Both the position numbers and the translations under genes were made by a program. A stretch of DNA of 7,732 nucleotides from positions 1-7,732 of the forward strand of contig DYLE01000113.1 in assembly GCA_020722245.1 (NCBI GenBank). Direction: 5' to 3'. Within the stretch, counting starts at the first letter, position 1; each line of letters begins with the position of its first letter. This document shows positions 1 to 7,030 of the stretch, piece after piece. The stretch is from Desulfonema limicola. Its GTDB lineage: Bacteria; Desulfobacterota; Desulfobacteria; Desulfobacterales; Desulfosalsimonadaceae. Below the pieces are notes generated by a model that had not been told where the DNA came from, searched no databases, and worked only from the letters and a program-made list of their open reading frames with translations.

Positions 1-186
1 CACTACCTAACATGCCGGTATCGCACGAAATTTTTTTTAAGACCATGAAGTTGGGTTAAAAAAAATCAGACCGCCAAGCTGCTCGGGGTTGAAAAGTGGT
101 TCAGCTACGGCAGCATCACGGGGGTGGTTCAGGACACCCCGCAACACGGATGGGCATTTCATGAGCATTTACGGCTCAAAGGCTGA
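1..186 (+). pseudogene. C-terminal end of an unidentified convergent gene, frame apparently broken
   Basis: I do not recognise this protein. The plus frame from 49 to the TGA at 184-186 reads as plausible protein, with phrases such as TAKLLGVEKWFSYG and DTPQHGWAFHEHLRLKG. Most of its codons end in G or C, as in the neighbouring real genes. It has no start codon of its own: a TGA in the same frame lies at 46-48 and no ATG follows it before the distinctive part. Bases 3-56 in another frame also look coding (NMPVSHEIFFKTMKLG) but end at a TAA at 57-59. Removing one G from the GGG at 53-55 would join the two pieces into one continuous frame. So this is either the tail of a frameshifted gene or an intact gene with a one-base sequence error. 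It faces the polysaccharide operon, with 70 bases between the two stop codons. The gene would begin left of the window. That it is coding is a moderate inference; its function is unknown. Confidence 0.4.
30..66. repeat. Perfect 11-bp A/T inverted repeat, 15-base spacer
   Basis: ATTTTTTTTAA at 30-40 is the exact reverse complement of TTAAAAAAAAT at 56-66; the spacer is 41-55. The stem is entirely A/T and both arms include eight-base homopolymers. It is not a typical Rho-independent terminator, which has a GC-rich stem followed by a T tract. It lies inside the putative plus-strand coding tail, and its right arm starts at the point where that frame breaks. It may be a mutational or sequencing hot spot rather than a regulatory site. 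Confidence 0.6.
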
Positions 187-256
187 GTAATAGACAAAAT
201 AGGGGGTGGGCGGCGCCGCATGGATCCAAATAAAATCAATCTGTTTAAGATGACGT
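187..256. other. Short convergent intergenic gap with no recognised signal
   Basis: These 70 bases separate the plus-strand fragment (stop at 184-186) from the minus-strand operon's last stop codon (257-259). I looked for a GC stem with a T tract on either strand and found none. GCGGCGCCGC at 210-219 is a perfect palindrome but has no loop and no following T run, so I do not call it a terminator. Transcription of the operon either ends by a Rho-dependent route or runs on to the left of the window. Confidence 0.5.
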
Positions 257-1399
257 TCAATCCGAAGGCCCGAATCTTCCATAACGCTCCAGTATTGAAA
301 TCAAAGTCACCAAAATTACAGCCTGAGCGACAAGCAATGCGGCATCCAGCGAACCGGCATTCCTTAGAACAAGCGCGCTGATACCCAAACACACCGTCAA
401 TAAATAAATAAAGATCACGCTTTTTTTCTGGCTTCCGATGACTTGGGCCAGGCGGTGGTGGAGATGATCCTGCCCGACATAATCCAGCCATTGACGGACA
501 TTGGACACCCTGCCCGACAGAATACGATCAACGCTGATATACACCATGTCAAAAATCAGCACCCAGAATATCAGGAGGGGAGAGACGAGGGAAACCACCG
601 GATTGTTATGTGCCCATTCGCCCGTTACCGCGATACAGGCCAGAATGAATCCGATGGTTGTGCTCCCTGCATCTCCCAGAAAGATGGAAGCGCGCCCCTT
701 GCCCTTGAGGTTATAGGGTAAAAACCCAAGACAGCTTCCCATCACTGCAACGGAAAGCCATCCAAGATGGGGTTGAGATGTCTGGAAAGCGATAACCCCG
801 AGAAAAAATGCGATCATTGCTCCCAACCCGCCGGCCAGCCCATCCATTCCATCGAAAAAATTCATGGCATTGGTGATGCCGGTGATCCAGAGCGCTGTTA
901 AAAGGATATTCCCTGCTGCCGCCATAACGCCCAGATGCTCCGGAATGACCCTCAAATGCACCCCGAACAGAATGACCACCGCGGCGACCAGCAACTGGAC
1001 AATCATTTTCAGGGATGCTGAAATCTCTCTGATATCGTCAACCAGGCCCATGCAAAAAACAACCGCGGAAGCGATTAAGATAATGCCAAAGGGTTTTGTG
1101 AATATGCCGTTTAAAAGAACAGCGGTCATCAGCGCCAAAAAAACGGCGATGCCGCCAAACAGAGGCGTGGCCTCCAGGTGCAGCTTTCTGGCATCCGGCT
1201 TGTCGAGGATGTTAAGGCACCTGGCGATTTCACCGCACAGGGGCGTCAGGGAAAAAGAAAGGCCATAGGCAACCAAAAGGATATAGAGCGACCTGAGCCC
1301 AAAATCCGCAAATCGATTCCGGACCAGAGGCAGCAGCAACACGCCGGTTAAAATCAACGAGGGTAAATATAAAGAAAGGCGAAATCTCGTCTGATTCAT
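257..1399 (-). CDS. WecA/MraY-family polyprenyl-phosphate sugar-1-phosphate transferase
   Basis: This 380-residue membrane protein should move a sugar-1-phosphate, probably an N-acetylated hexosamine, from its UDP form onto undecaprenyl phosphate. That is the first step of repeat-unit assembly at the inner membrane. Family motifs appear in the expected order: RKLH (71-74) followed by TPLFGG (78-83), the metal-binding VDDIRE (D121, D122), NAMNFFDGMDGL (N177, N180, D183, D186), FLGDAGS (240-246, D243), and the late cytoplasmic DHLHHR motif (311-316). About ten or eleven hydrophobic segments run through the chain, beginning near residue 11. The ATG overlaps the upstream aminotransferase stop as ATGA, and no good Shine-Dalgarno precedes it, so translation is probably coupled. 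It is the last gene of the operon. A role in polysaccharide initiation fits the neighbours better than MraY's peptidoglycan role. The sugar specificity (GlcNAc, QuiNAc, FucNAc or another) cannot be read from sequence. Confidence 0.93.
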   Translation of the reverse strand: MNQTRFRLSLYLPSLILTGVLLLPLVRNRFADFGLRSLYILLVAYGLSFSLTPLCGEIARCLNILDKPDARKLHLEATPLFGGIAVFLALMTAVLLNGIFTKPFGIILIASAVVFCMGLVDDIREISASLKMIVQLLVAAVVILFGVHLRVIPEHLGVMAAAGNILLTALWITGITNAMNFFDGMDGLAGGLGAMIAFFLGVIAFQTSQPHLGWLSVAVMGSCLGFLPYNLKGKGRASIFLGDAGSTTIGFILACIAVTGEWAHNNPVVSLVSPLLIFWVLIFDMVYISVDRILSGRVSNVRQWLDYVGQDHLHHRLAQVIGSQKKSVIFIYLLTVCLGISALVLRNAGSLDAALLVAQAVILVTLISILERYGRFGPSD

Positions 1400-2493
1400 G
1401 CCGCGCCCGCCGTTTTTTGATAAACCGCCGTCACCGCGCGGATGACGCGGGAGATCTCCTCATCCTTCAACGCCGGATAAATCGGAATTGAAATACACCG
1501 ATCATGCACCCTGTCCGTTCCCTGATACCCGGACAACCCCAGGTATTCATGAATGGGTTTAAACACGGGCTTTTCACAGTGGACTCTGTAATGCCGTAGC
1601 TCCTGTATCCACTGCTTAAGATCGCTCCGCCGGTTTAACCCGATGATATACCTGAAATAGATGTGACCCGGATCCATGGGCGGCAAATCCAGGTCCAGGG
1701 CTTTGAACGCATCCGTGTACCTGCGTGCGATTTCCCTGCGCCGGTCGATGAAAAAATCCAGCCGCCTGATCTGAGCCAGCCCCAGGGCCGCCTGAATATC
1801 GGTCATCTTGTAGTTAAACCGGTGGGCATCCCTCGCCTTTTTATCATAATCCCTTAGATCCAGAACCTGCTTGACCAATTGACGGGATCCGGACACCACC
1901 ATCCCCCCTTCGCCCGTGGTCATCACCTTGGTGGCGTAGAACGAATAAACAGCCGCAGCGCCGAAACTTCCCACCGGTTTTTTCCGCCAGGTGCTTCCGA
2001 TGGCCTGGGCGCAGTCTTCGATCAGCGGGATATCCAGAGCGAGCAGGCGGTCGATGGCCGCTGGAAAACCGAACATATGGGGGACGATGAGTGCACGCGT
2101 GCGGGGGGATACCCTCTTTTTTACATCCGCAGGATCGATGTTGCCGGTTTTGGGGTCCACATCAGCCACCACCGGCACCGCTCCGCAACTGCGGACAGAC
2201 TGGAGCAATGCCGAACAGACATAGCTGGGAATGATGACCTCATCGCCTGATTTCACCCCCACAGCGATGAGCGCCAGGTGAAGCGCAGCGGAACCGGAGC
2301 TGACGGCAACCCCGTGGCCCAGACCGAGTTTTTCGCAGAACGCCTTTTCAAATTTTTTAACCTCCTCCCCCTGGGCGATAAGACCGGAGCGCAGGACTTT
2401 TTCGATGGATTTTACCTCTTCCTCGTCGAGATACGGACGAGAATGGGAAATGAAGGGGGCGTTCCTGGGGTCTGTTTCGGGATTCAACATCAT
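1396..2493 (-). CDS. DegT/DnrJ/EryC1/StrS-family PLP-dependent sugar aminotransferase
   Basis: A cytoplasmic aminotransferase of 365 residues (364 if the second ATG is used), full length for the family. These enzymes transfer an amino group, usually from glutamate, to a keto group on a nucleotide sugar to make amino sugars such as perosamine, Qui4N or the bacillosamine precursor. Visible features: the phosphate-binding SSGSAALHLAL (65-75), the cofactor-binding EDCAQAIGS (159-167, D160 facing the pyridine nitrogen, plus Q163), and the Schiff-base lysine K189 in SFYATKVMTTGEGG (184-197). A typical RFNYKMTDIQAALG stretch follows (225-238). The gene starts with two consecutive ATGs; the spacing of AAGG favours the second (2490). 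Sixty-one bases separate it from the deacetylase gene, the widest gap in the operon, and its end overlaps the transferase gene by four bases. Its keto-sugar substrate is unknown, and no dehydratase or epimerase that would make it is in the window. Confidence 0.93.
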   Translation of the reverse strand: MMLNPETDPRNAPFISHSRPYLDEEEVKSIEKVLRSGLIAQGEEVKKFEKAFCEKLGLGHGVAVSSGSAALHLALIAVGVKSGDEVIIPSYVCSALLQSVRSCGAVPVVADVDPKTGNIDPADVKKRVSPRTRALIVPHMFGFPAAIDRLLALDIPLIEDCAQAIGSTWRKKPVGSFGAAAVYSFYATKVMTTGEGGMVVSGSRQLVKQVLDLRDYDKKARDAHRFNYKMTDIQAALGLAQIRRLDFFIDRRREIARRYTDAFKALDLDLPPMDPGHIYFRYIIGLNRRSDLKQWIQELRHYRVHCEKPVFKPIHEYLGLSGYQGTDRVHDRCISIPIYPALKDEEISRVIRAVTAVYQKTAGAA

Positions 2494-2554
2494 GACCTTA
2501 AGCTGTCGGGTTTTTTAGACGATCATTGATTCTGAGGACGGCCCTCGGTGTGCC
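2494..2554. other. Widest gap inside the operon (61 bases), no clear promoter or terminator
   Basis: This gap lies between the deacetylase stop and the aminotransferase start. The minus strand has a weak GAGG-GCCGT-CCTC pairing near 2534-2546 with only four base pairs and no T tract, so it is not a convincing terminator. I could not pick out a credible -35/-10 pair. The Shine-Dalgarno for the aminotransferase is at its left end. Confidence 0.4.
2496..2499 (-). promoter_or_regulatory. Shine-Dalgarno core that decides the aminotransferase start
   Basis: On the minus strand AAGG is followed by TC and then ATGATG. It is only 2 bases from the first ATG (2493-2491) but 5 from the second (2490-2488). 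Normal ribosome spacing is about 5 to 9 bases, so the second ATG is the likelier start. The effect is one residue. Confidence 0.45.
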
Positions 2555-3169
2555 TTATACATTAATGAACAGACGGAGCGCCAAAAATGCTTCCGCATAT
2601 CGCACACGGCCCTGGATCCCCCTGAAATTAGCGCAGGAACGGGCGATCTCGAGGATCGATACATCCTGGATGTTTGTTTTCTCGATCTGAGACTGATGGG
2701 CCATCAGGGCTTTGATTTTGCGGTCAAGAACGGTCGAAATATCGATATACACCTGGGGATCAAAGCGCTCCGTGGTGGGCCCTTCATAAAACAGCACATT
2801 GCGTATGTTGCGGGTGGCTGAAATCGTCAATTGGGCCAGATGCCGGTGATCCTGGTGGGTATCATAGGGATTGTGGCAGAAAATGACGTCCGGGTTGATT
2901 TTTTTGATCACCGACTCCAACCGCTGGATGTTGTCGCGGCTGATGTCGATTCGGGTGTCCACAAGCCCGCCCCAGAACAACTCCTTTGCGCCGATTACTG
3001 CTGCAGCCCTCTCCTGCTCGGCGCCTCGAACGGTCGGTTCCCCCCCCATCTCCCCCTTGCTCATAACCAGAAGGAAGACATCGTTCCCCTTGTCCGCGTA
3101 TTTGATCAATGAACCGCCACAGCCGAACTCAATGTCATCCGGATGGGCGCCGATGGCAAGAATATTCAT
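2555..3169 (-). CDS. PIG-L/LmbE-family zinc-dependent N-deacetylase
   Basis: A 204-residue cytoplasmic enzyme of the PIG-L family, which removes N-acetyl groups from sugars (GlcNAc-PI, GlcNAc-inositol, GlcNAc-malate and others). It opens directly with the strand and metal motif NILAIGAHPDD (2-12: H9 and D12 as zinc ligands, D11 as the likely general base). The second metal and active-site cluster is HNPYDTHQDHRH (99-110, with HxxH at H105/H108). The C-terminal RYAEAF (190-195) is also usual for the family. It is slightly short, but all key residues are present. The ATG fits because the first strand begins at residue 2. The only purine-rich candidate, AAGGA, lies 17 bases upstream, too far for an ideal ribosome site. 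Twenty-four bases separate it from the WbqC gene. In this locus it probably deacetylates an amino sugar, either as nucleotide sugar or lipid-linked; the substrate is inferred from neighbours only. Confidence 0.92.
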   Translation of the reverse strand: MNILAIGAHPDDIEFGCGGSLIKYADKGNDVFLLVMSKGEMGGEPTVRGAEQERAAAVIGAKELFWGGLVDTRIDISRDNIQRLESVIKKINPDVIFCHNPYDTHQDHRHLAQLTISATRNIRNVLFYEGPTTERFDPQVYIDISTVLDRKIKALMAHQSQIEKTNIQDVSILEIARSCANFRGIQGRVRYAEAFLALRLFINV

Positions 3170-3193
3170 TGTGTTTACACCCGCTGTCCTTGT

Positions 3194-3880
3194 TTATCTG
3201 GTTTGGGCCTGTCGGATAACCGACAAACTGTTCGGACCACAATTCATCAATAAATCAACCACCGACAGGTGGGATATGTAGCCCCCAAAGAGCTGGGGAT
3301 GCGTCGGGTGCGAAAAAGACTGGAAACGCACAGCGATGCCGTGTTCTTCAAACCGCCTCAGGTCCATGTAGTCCGCCCCGGCCGCCCCGGCAAGGTAGAC
3401 ATCCGCCCCCAGGTGCAGGCAGATATCGACCAGCCGATCCGTCGGATCCTCACGAAGTTTCATCGCCGATGAGGTGACAACGCGCTTTTTGATGCCCAGC
3501 AAACCGCATACCCCCTCGACAACGTTTATATTCAAATCGCTCAGGTATTTCCAGGATTTATTGTATATACCTTCAAAAAAAGGGAGGTAGAGATCAAAAT
3601 AGCGCGCCTTTCTATAATTCGTGGAAATGGCATGCAGATGCCTTTTTCTCCAGGGCGCCCTTGCGTCGATCATCACCTGGTTGATTTTTTGAGGAAACCG
3701 GTAATGCACCGGCACCGTGAGCCATTGCCACCCCTGGGCTGTCTTGATTCGGTTCCGGTTCTGCCATTCATTTTTTTTGTACTGGACATCGTCCAGGAAA
3801 CAAAATACATCCGCCTGGTCGATTTTATCAAAATACCCGAGCCAGGGGAGATACTGGGGCTGGTGAATGGCCGCGATCAT
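3194..3880 (-). CDS. WbqC-family protein
   Basis: A 228-residue soluble protein matching the WbqC family found in O-antigen and capsule clusters. Recognisable family features are the N-terminal HQPQYLPWLGYFDKI (6-20), the FLDDVQYKKNEWQNRNRI region (28-45), YLAGAAGADYMD (162-173) and the C-terminal HPTHPQLFGGYISHLSVVDLL (191-211) followed by N213, G215 and P216. No signal peptide or membrane segment is visible. The biochemical role of the family is not firmly established. Its members sit beside genes for modified amino sugars, and acyl- or aminoacyl-transfer roles have been suggested. Here it is the direct neighbour of a PIG-L deacetylase, and an aminotransferase follows. I therefore infer a shared step, such as changing the substituent on a sugar amino group. 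It starts 3 bases after the preceding glycosyltransferase's stop, so translation is probably coupled. Confidence 0.9.
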   Translation of the reverse strand: MIAAIHQPQYLPWLGYFDKIDQADVFCFLDDVQYKKNEWQNRNRIKTAQGWQWLTVPVHYRFPQKINQVMIDARAPWRKRHLHAISTNYRKARYFDLYLPFFEGIYNKSWKYLSDLNINVVEGVCGLLGIKKRVVTSSAMKLREDPTDRLVDICLHLGADVYLAGAAGADYMDLRRFEEHGIAVRFQSFSHPTHPQLFGGYISHLSVVDLLMNCGPNSLSVIRQAQTR

Positions 3881-3883
3881 GGA

Positions 3884-5074
3884 TTATGCCGTTTTTTCCA
3901 ATACCTGTTCATCATACATCCTCTCGATTCGATCGATCATGTGGGACAGATCAAACCGAGCCGCCCGATCCTTCCCTTGCTTGCCCATTTTTTCGCGAAG
4001 ACCTGCATCTGCGGCCAGACGCGCAATCGCATGGGATAAGGCATGGGTGTCGCCGGGGGGAAATAGAATCCCGTTGATGCCGTCGATAATCAGATCCGGA
4101 ATGCCGCCCACATTGCTCCCGATAACCGGTTTTGAGGCGGCCATCGCCTCCACGACCACCCTTCCCATTCCCTCGTTAAGGGATGGAAGCACCACGATGT
4201 CAATTGCCCGCATGATTTCCGGCATATCGCTCCGCCAACCTAAAAAATGCACACAACCGGACCGGCCCATGCGGTGGGCGGCTTCTCTCAGTTTTTTCTC
4301 CATACCCCCTTTGCCGACGTAAATCAATTGAATGTCTGGAAAGTTGCGCCACACGCCCTCCATCGCTTCAAGCAGCACCATGGGCCCCTTGATCGGCAGC
4401 AGCCATCCAATCAAACCGACAACCAGAGCATCGGGAGGCAGTCCAAGAGACTTTTTGTTTTCATGGGGGTGGTCACCGGTCATGCCGAACCGCCGGGTAT
4501 CCACCCCGCTGTGAATGGTGACCAGCTTACCTTCCCGGGTGAGCCCCAGCCTGAGGTAATCCTCCTTTTCACCATGGGTCAACGCCACGATTCGATGGGT
4601 TATCGGTTCGGCAAGCTTTTCCAGGATAAAAAAAACCCGGGAAACCGGTTTTCCAAAATGCCCGAAAAAAACATGACCATGGGGGGTATGGACAATAAAG
4701 GGGGTTTTGGCCAACCAGGCGGCCCAACGGCCCAGGAAGCCCGCCTTGGAGGTATGGGTATGAACAATGTCGGGTTTTTCTTTTTTGATCATACGGTAAA
4801 GGCGGAAAAACGCCCATAGGTCTCGAAAGGGATTGATTTTGCGCATGAGCGACGGGAGCATGACGACCTTGACGCCGTCTTGCGCCGCAAGCCTCAGCTG
4901 CCGGGCGACATTTTCGAGCTCGGTTGGCGTCATATGGGATTCCGTGGAAGGCCCGAAAACCAGAACAACTTGAAACCTGCGCTTGTCCATCCAGAGGCAG
5001 GTCAGAAGTGTGTTTTGGGCCGAGCCTCCCATGTCCATTCGCGTGATGATATGCATGACCTTTTTTATTTTCAT
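3884..5074 (-). CDS. GT4-family glycosyltransferase (GT-B fold)
   Basis: A complete 396-residue retaining glycosyltransferase of the GT4 family, expected to add one sugar from a nucleotide-sugar donor to the growing lipid-linked repeat unit on the cytoplasmic face. The N-terminal acceptor domain has the glycine loop MDMGGSAQN (13-21), HTHTSKAG (105-112) and HTPHGH (129-134). The linker IHSGVD (187-192) precedes the donor domain. That domain carries GLIGWLLPIKGP (220-231) and the E-x7-E motif NEGMGRVVVEAM (300-311, E301 and E309), then GGIPDLI (323-329). In most GT4 enzymes the GWL position is GRL, with an arginine that contacts the donor phosphates; here it is W224, while K229 is kept. The ATG gives a normal N-terminus (KKVMHIITRMDMGG) and lies 9 bases after the amidotransferase stop. 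The linkage and sugar cannot be predicted. Confidence 0.93.
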   Translation of the reverse strand: MKIKKVMHIITRMDMGGSAQNTLLTCLWMDKRRFQVVLVFGPSTESHMTPTELENVARQLRLAAQDGVKVVMLPSLMRKINPFRDLWAFFRLYRMIKKEKPDIVHTHTSKAGFLGRWAAWLAKTPFIVHTPHGHVFFGHFGKPVSRVFFILEKLAEPITHRIVALTHGEKEDYLRLGLTREGKLVTIHSGVDTRRFGMTGDHPHENKKSLGLPPDALVVGLIGWLLPIKGPMVLLEAMEGVWRNFPDIQLIYVGKGGMEKKLREAAHRMGRSGCVHFLGWRSDMPEIMRAIDIVVLPSLNEGMGRVVVEAMAASKPVIGSNVGGIPDLIIDGINGILFPPGDTHALSHAIARLAADAGLREKMGKQGKDRAARFDLSHMIDRIERMYDEQVLEKTA

Positions 5075-5083
5075 GCTTTCAGT

Positions 5084-7030
5084 TTACGCCCGGGTTTTCA
5101 TATACCCATCGTACCAGTATTCAAAAACAATCAGGTTCCAGAGCATCCAGGCGGTATCTGTTCGATTTTGCAAAAAATCTTTTTTTATCCGTTCGATCGT
5201 GTTGCAGTCAAATATCCCCTGGGATTCAATCCGCTTTTTGGACAGATAGTCGGCAATCAAAAATTTCAGATCGGTTTTCAGCCAACGGCTGAGGGGCAGC
5301 TCAAATCCTGATTTCGGTCGATTCATCAGGCTTTTTGGTAAAACATGCCGAAAGGCCTCTTTCAGGATGTACTTGGTGGTGAATCCCTTGATTTTGAAAT
5401 CACCCGGAATCTCAAACGCCAGTTCGACCACCCGGTGATCCAAAAACGGCACCCGCACTTCAAGCCCATGCTGCATGCTCATCCAATCGACCTTATTGAG
5501 CATATCGCCGGGCAGGGAATCGGCCAGATCCGTATACAGCATGGTATTGATGCGATCGTTTTGATGCCTGTCGATCAGGAGATTCACCCATTCCTGGGCG
5601 ATCGTCGATTGTTTTGCCTGGGAGCCGTTTTGACTGTCGATAAACAGCATGGATCTCAGATGTCCAGGAATAACCTCTTTTAAGGCCAGCAACCGCTTTG
5701 GATAATCCAGTCCAGCGGCGTTGAGAAACTTTTTTGCGCGGCGGATATAGTCCATCCATCTGGTATCTCTTGAATCCGGCATGCCTTGAATGATTTTTTC
5801 GATTTTGCGGCGTATCATTTTGGGAATCATCATATACCAGGGGTGCCAGAATTCACCCAGATAAGAACGGTAGCCGGCAAAGAGTTCATCTCCCCCATCA
5901 CCGGACAGCGCTGCTTTGACATGCCGACGGGTATATAACGACACGAGATAGGTGGGAATCGCCGAAGAATCGGCAAACGGTTCATCAAACGACGCCAGCA
6001 CCGATGGTAATACATCCAGCATATCCCTTTCGGAGATTTTGAATTCATGATGATCCGTTTGATACATCTTCGCCACCTCCCGGGAATACCGTGTCTCGTC
6101 ATACAGGGCATCGTCCGTAAAGCCGATGGAAAAGGTCTTTATGGGCTGACCGGCATGTTTTGCCATGACCGCCACCACGATACTTGAATCGATTCCTCCG
6201 CTTAAAAACGCCCCCAGCGGCACATCGGCGATCATATGAGACCTTACGGCCTCCGATAAAGCCTCCTGGAGCGCATTCTTATAGCTGATGAATTGGTCTT
6301 TGGCCGGGATCCGGGACGCAGCGGTCTGTCCCCTTAAATCCCAATACCGCTTGAGTTGAATGGAACCATCCTCAACAACAAGGCTGTATCCGGGTTCAAG
6401 TTTGTTTATGTCTTGAAACAGGGTGTATGGAGCGGGGACATAATTGAACGCAAGGTAAAGCTCCAGGGCCTGCCTATTCATCTGACGGCCGATTTCCGGC
6501 AGCTGAAGCAGCGATTTTATCTCCGATGCAAAAACCAGTTTTCGGCCGTTCCATGAATAAACCAGCGGCTTGATCCCGAGCCTGTCCCGGCATAGCCAAA
6601 GCCGGGGGATTTTTTCATCCCAGATGGCAAAAGCGAACATGCCGTTTAAATGCCTCGCCGCCCCGATCCCCTCCTCTTCATAGAGATGAAGAATGACCTC
6701 GGTGTCCGAATCGCTCCTGAACTGGTGCCCTTTTCTTTTTAGATCCGCCCTTTTCGGCTTAAAATTGTAGATTTCACCATTAAACACAATCCATACCGTG
6801 CCGTCCTCGTTGCACATGGGCTGATGCCCGGCTTTCGACAGATCGATAATGGATAATCGGGTATGGCCGAGTCCGATGTGTATCGGGCGTCCCTTGGGAT
6901 CGGATATTTGGTTCAGATAAACGCCCTTGTCATCCGGGCCGCGGTGATCCAGTGCCCTGCACATCCGGGCGATTTGATCTTCGGTGACCTTCGCCCCGTC
7001 ATAGGTGATTTTTCCGCTAATTCCGCACAT
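5084..7030 (-). CDS. AsnB-type glutamine-hydrolysing asparagine synthetase / sugar amidotransferase
   Basis: A 648-residue two-domain amidotransferase. The N-terminal Ntn-hydrolase domain (about 1-210) frees ammonia from glutamine: the nucleophile is C2 in MCGISGK, with HTRLSIID (56-63, R58), NGEIYN (84-89) and SDSDTE (106-111). The synthetase domain (about 230-640) activates a carboxylate with ATP: the PP-loop is FLSGGIDSS (275-283), followed by DEPFADSS (349-356), LSGDGGDELFAGY (375-387) and LEVRVPFLDHR (523-533). I chose the ATG at 7030-7028 because only it places the catalytic cysteine at position 2. The open frame extends upstream to an ATG at 7108, but that start would add 26 residues before the cysteine. 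The gene overlaps the preceding glycosyltransferase by 14 bases, so it is probably coupled. Related enzymes in polysaccharide loci (the WbpS and WbtH type) are thought to amidate uronic acids. I favour that over asparagine synthesis because of the neighbours, but sequence alone does not separate the two. Confidence 0.93.
   Translation of the reverse strand: MCGISGKITYDGAKVTEDQIARMCRALDHRGPDDKGVYLNQISDPKGRPIHIGLGHTRLSIIDLSKAGHQPMCNEDGTVWIVFNGEIYNFKPKRADLKRKGHQFRSDSDTEVILHLYEEEGIGAARHLNGMFAFAIWDEKIPRLWLCRDRLGIKPLVYSWNGRKLVFASEIKSLLQLPEIGRQMNRQALELYLAFNYVPAPYTLFQDINKLEPGYSLVVEDGSIQLKRYWDLRGQTAASRIPAKDQFISYKNALQEALSEAVRSHMIADVPLGAFLSGGIDSSIVVAVMAKHAGQPIKTFSIGFTDDALYDETRYSREVAKMYQTDHHEFKISERDMLDVLPSVLASFDEPFADSSAIPTYLVSLYTRRHVKAALSGDGGDELFAGYRSYLGEFWHPWYMMIPKMIRRKIEKIIQGMPDSRDTRWMDYIRRAKKFLNAAGLDYPKRLLALKEVIPGHLRSMLFIDSQNGSQAKQSTIAQEWVNLLIDRHQNDRINTMLYTDLADSLPGDMLNKVDWMSMQHGLEVRVPFLDHRVVELAFEIPGDFKIKGFTTKYILKEAFRHVLPKSLMNRPKSGFELPLSRWLKTDLKFLIADYLSKKRIESQGIFDCNTIERIKKDFLQNRTDTAWMLWNLIVFEYWYDGYMKTRA

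Noticed and set aside
210..219. GCGGCGCCGC palindrome as a terminator
   Set aside because: The palindrome has no loop and neither strand has a following T run, so it cannot form a standard terminator hairpin.
159..491. 110-codon minus-strand frame overlapping the end of the transferase gene
   Set aside because: Low-complexity proline, arginine and cysteine composition. It overlaps the real gene in another frame and has no motif.
864..1268. 134-codon open frame on the plus strand
   Set aside because: It is antisense to the WecA/MraY-type gene, whose conserved motifs cover the same bases. No domain is recognisable.
2534..2546. GAGG-GCCGT-CCTC hairpin between the deacetylase and aminotransferase genes
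   Set aside because: Only four base pairs and no T tract. It is too weak to call an attenuator or terminator.
4247..4819. 190-codon open frame on the plus strand
   Set aside because: It lies wholly opposite the GT4 gene at 3884-5074, which has complete family motifs. The translated product shows no recognisable domain.
4880..5311. 143-codon plus-strand frame across the amidotransferase/GT4 junction
   Set aside because: It is opposite two well-supported genes and its sequence resembles no protein family I know.
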